Positions 5,726 to 6,252 of a DNA stretch of 6,252 bases are shown here, piece after piece. How positions within the stretch are numbered: the first letter of the stretch is position 1; each line of letters begins with the position of its first letter. Source of the stretch: Rhodopirellula sp. (lineage in GTDB: Bacteria; Planctomycetota; Planctomycetia; Pirellulales; Pirellulaceae); contig PAUV01000010.1 of NCBI GenBank assembly GCA_002712845.1, forward strand, positions 1 through 6,252, written 5' to 3'. The position numbers and the translations under genes are program-made. The notes under the pieces were generated by a model. The model had not been told where the DNA came from and did no database searches. It saw only the letters and a program-made list of their open reading frames with translations.

Positions 5726-6252
5726 TCAAACATCTTTCTCGGATGTATCGCTGTCGAACCAGTCGAGGCCCAGGTCAAGCGAGGTAGCCTGGTGTGTTAG
5801 TGCACCGCTGCTAATGCGGTCCACGCCCGTTGCTGCGATAGCCGGTAGCGTTTCAATTCGCACATTGCCTGATGCTTCTAGTTCCACTGATGACTTCATG
5901 TTGTTCCGGATCGATACCGCCTCGTGGAGTTGAGCGATTGGGAAATTGTCAAGCAGAATGATATCGGGATTGATCGGTAAGACCTCTCTGAACTGCTCTA
6001 GGCTGTCGACTTCGATTTCAACAATGTCGGGTGCGGTTAATCGTTCGATTTGTGAGCCGCGCCAGCGGAGTGCTTTTTCGGCAGCAGTGCTAGCCGCAAT
6101 CGGCCCACTGCTGTCACCTGCCAAAGCGAGGTGATTATCCTTAATCAGGAATCCGTCATAAAGTCCGCTTCGATGGTTGTGGGCACCGCCGCAATGCACG
6201 GCGTATTTTTCGAGTAGACGCCAGCCTGGTGTCGTCTTGCGAGTGTCGTATA
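5726..6252 (-). CDS. nadC: Nicotinate-nucleotide pyrophosphorylase (carboxylating), C-terminal part
   Basis: Quinolinate phosphoribosyltransferase, a cytoplasmic enzyme of de novo NAD synthesis. It turns quinolinate and PRPP into nicotinate mononucleotide, CO2 and pyrophosphate. The minus-strand frame stays open to the window edge, so 174 residues are visible and about 110 N-terminal residues of a usual 280-300 are missing; the GTG at 6199 is internal. Visible motifs in order: DTRKTTPGWR (2-11), HNHR (24-27), LIKDNH (35-40), IEIEVDS (77-83), ILLDNF (98-103), VELEASGNV (122-130), GVDRISSGALTHQ (142-154) and LDLGLDW (158-164). These include the basic residues that bind quinolinate and the Glu and Asp of the PRPP/metal site. 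The visible part seems intact. A polar tail of about ten residues follows the last conserved block. VHCGGAHNHR replaces the commoner VRCGGGHNHR, a mild variation. It converges with the YugP-type gene across 155 bases. Confidence 0.96.
   Translation of the reverse strand, partial: YDTRKTTPGWRLLEKYAVHCGGAHNHRSGLYDGFLIKDNHLALAGDSSGPIAASTAAEKALRWRGSQIERLTAPDIVEIEVDSLEQFREVLPINPDIILLDNFPIAQLHEAVSIRNNMKSSVELEASGNVRIETLPAIAATGVDRISSGALTHQATSLDLGLDWFDSDTSEKDV

Noticed and set aside
5602..5933. Two plus-strand open frames (5602-5787 and 5634-5933)
   Set aside because: Both run mostly antisense to nadC, whose motifs are unmistakable; neither has a family-like sequence or ribosome site.

Overview
This window looks like bacterial chromosomal DNA, most likely from a planctomycete of the Pirellulales / Rhodopirellula type. 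That assignment rests on family recognition and is inference: a DUF3500 protein, a small orphan protein with a WEDWCGDHE-type N-terminus, a large secreted peptidase with propeller, PA, M28 and PDZ parts, moderate GC content, fairly long intergenic gaps and weak or absent Shine-Dalgarno sites. There is no rRNA, tRNA, CRISPR array, intact insertion sequence or phage gene.

Layout. Bases 1-567 (+) are the 3' part of a DUF3500 gene that begins before the window; the first ATG at 70 is an internal Met. Bases 568-996 hold no convincing gene. They contain a small hairpin, a 13-base direct repeat and a 9-base perfect inverted repeat enclosing further small hairpins, just upstream of the next gene. Bases 997-1410 (+) encode a 137-residue conserved-looking protein of unknown function. 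A 244-base gap (1411-1654) follows. Bases 1655-4693 (+) encode a 1012-residue exported protein: signal peptide, six PD40/TolB-like propeller motifs, a PA-like insert, a zinc aminopeptidase-type M28 domain with its five metal ligands and catalytic Glu all visible, and a C-terminal PDZ domain. After a 196-base gap with two small hairpins, 4890-5570 (+) encodes a YugP-type membrane zinc metallopeptidase (HEAGH motif). A 155-base gap holding a 16-base tandem repeat and a hairpin separates it from nadC (5726-6252, minus strand). That gene converges on the YugP gene and is cut by the window end, so its N-terminus is missing.

How the genes relate. Two unrelated zinc peptidases lie side by side in the same direction, one exported and one in the membrane. 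The 196-base gap argues against tight translational coupling. nadC is a housekeeping NAD-synthesis gene on the opposite strand and probably unrelated in function. The best targets for a second look are the four-part M28 fusion with its extra loop between metal ligands, the orphan 137-residue protein with its possibly structured leader, and the repeat-like stretch after the DUF3500 gene. I saw nothing that I can support as a new defence, mobile or biosynthetic system.
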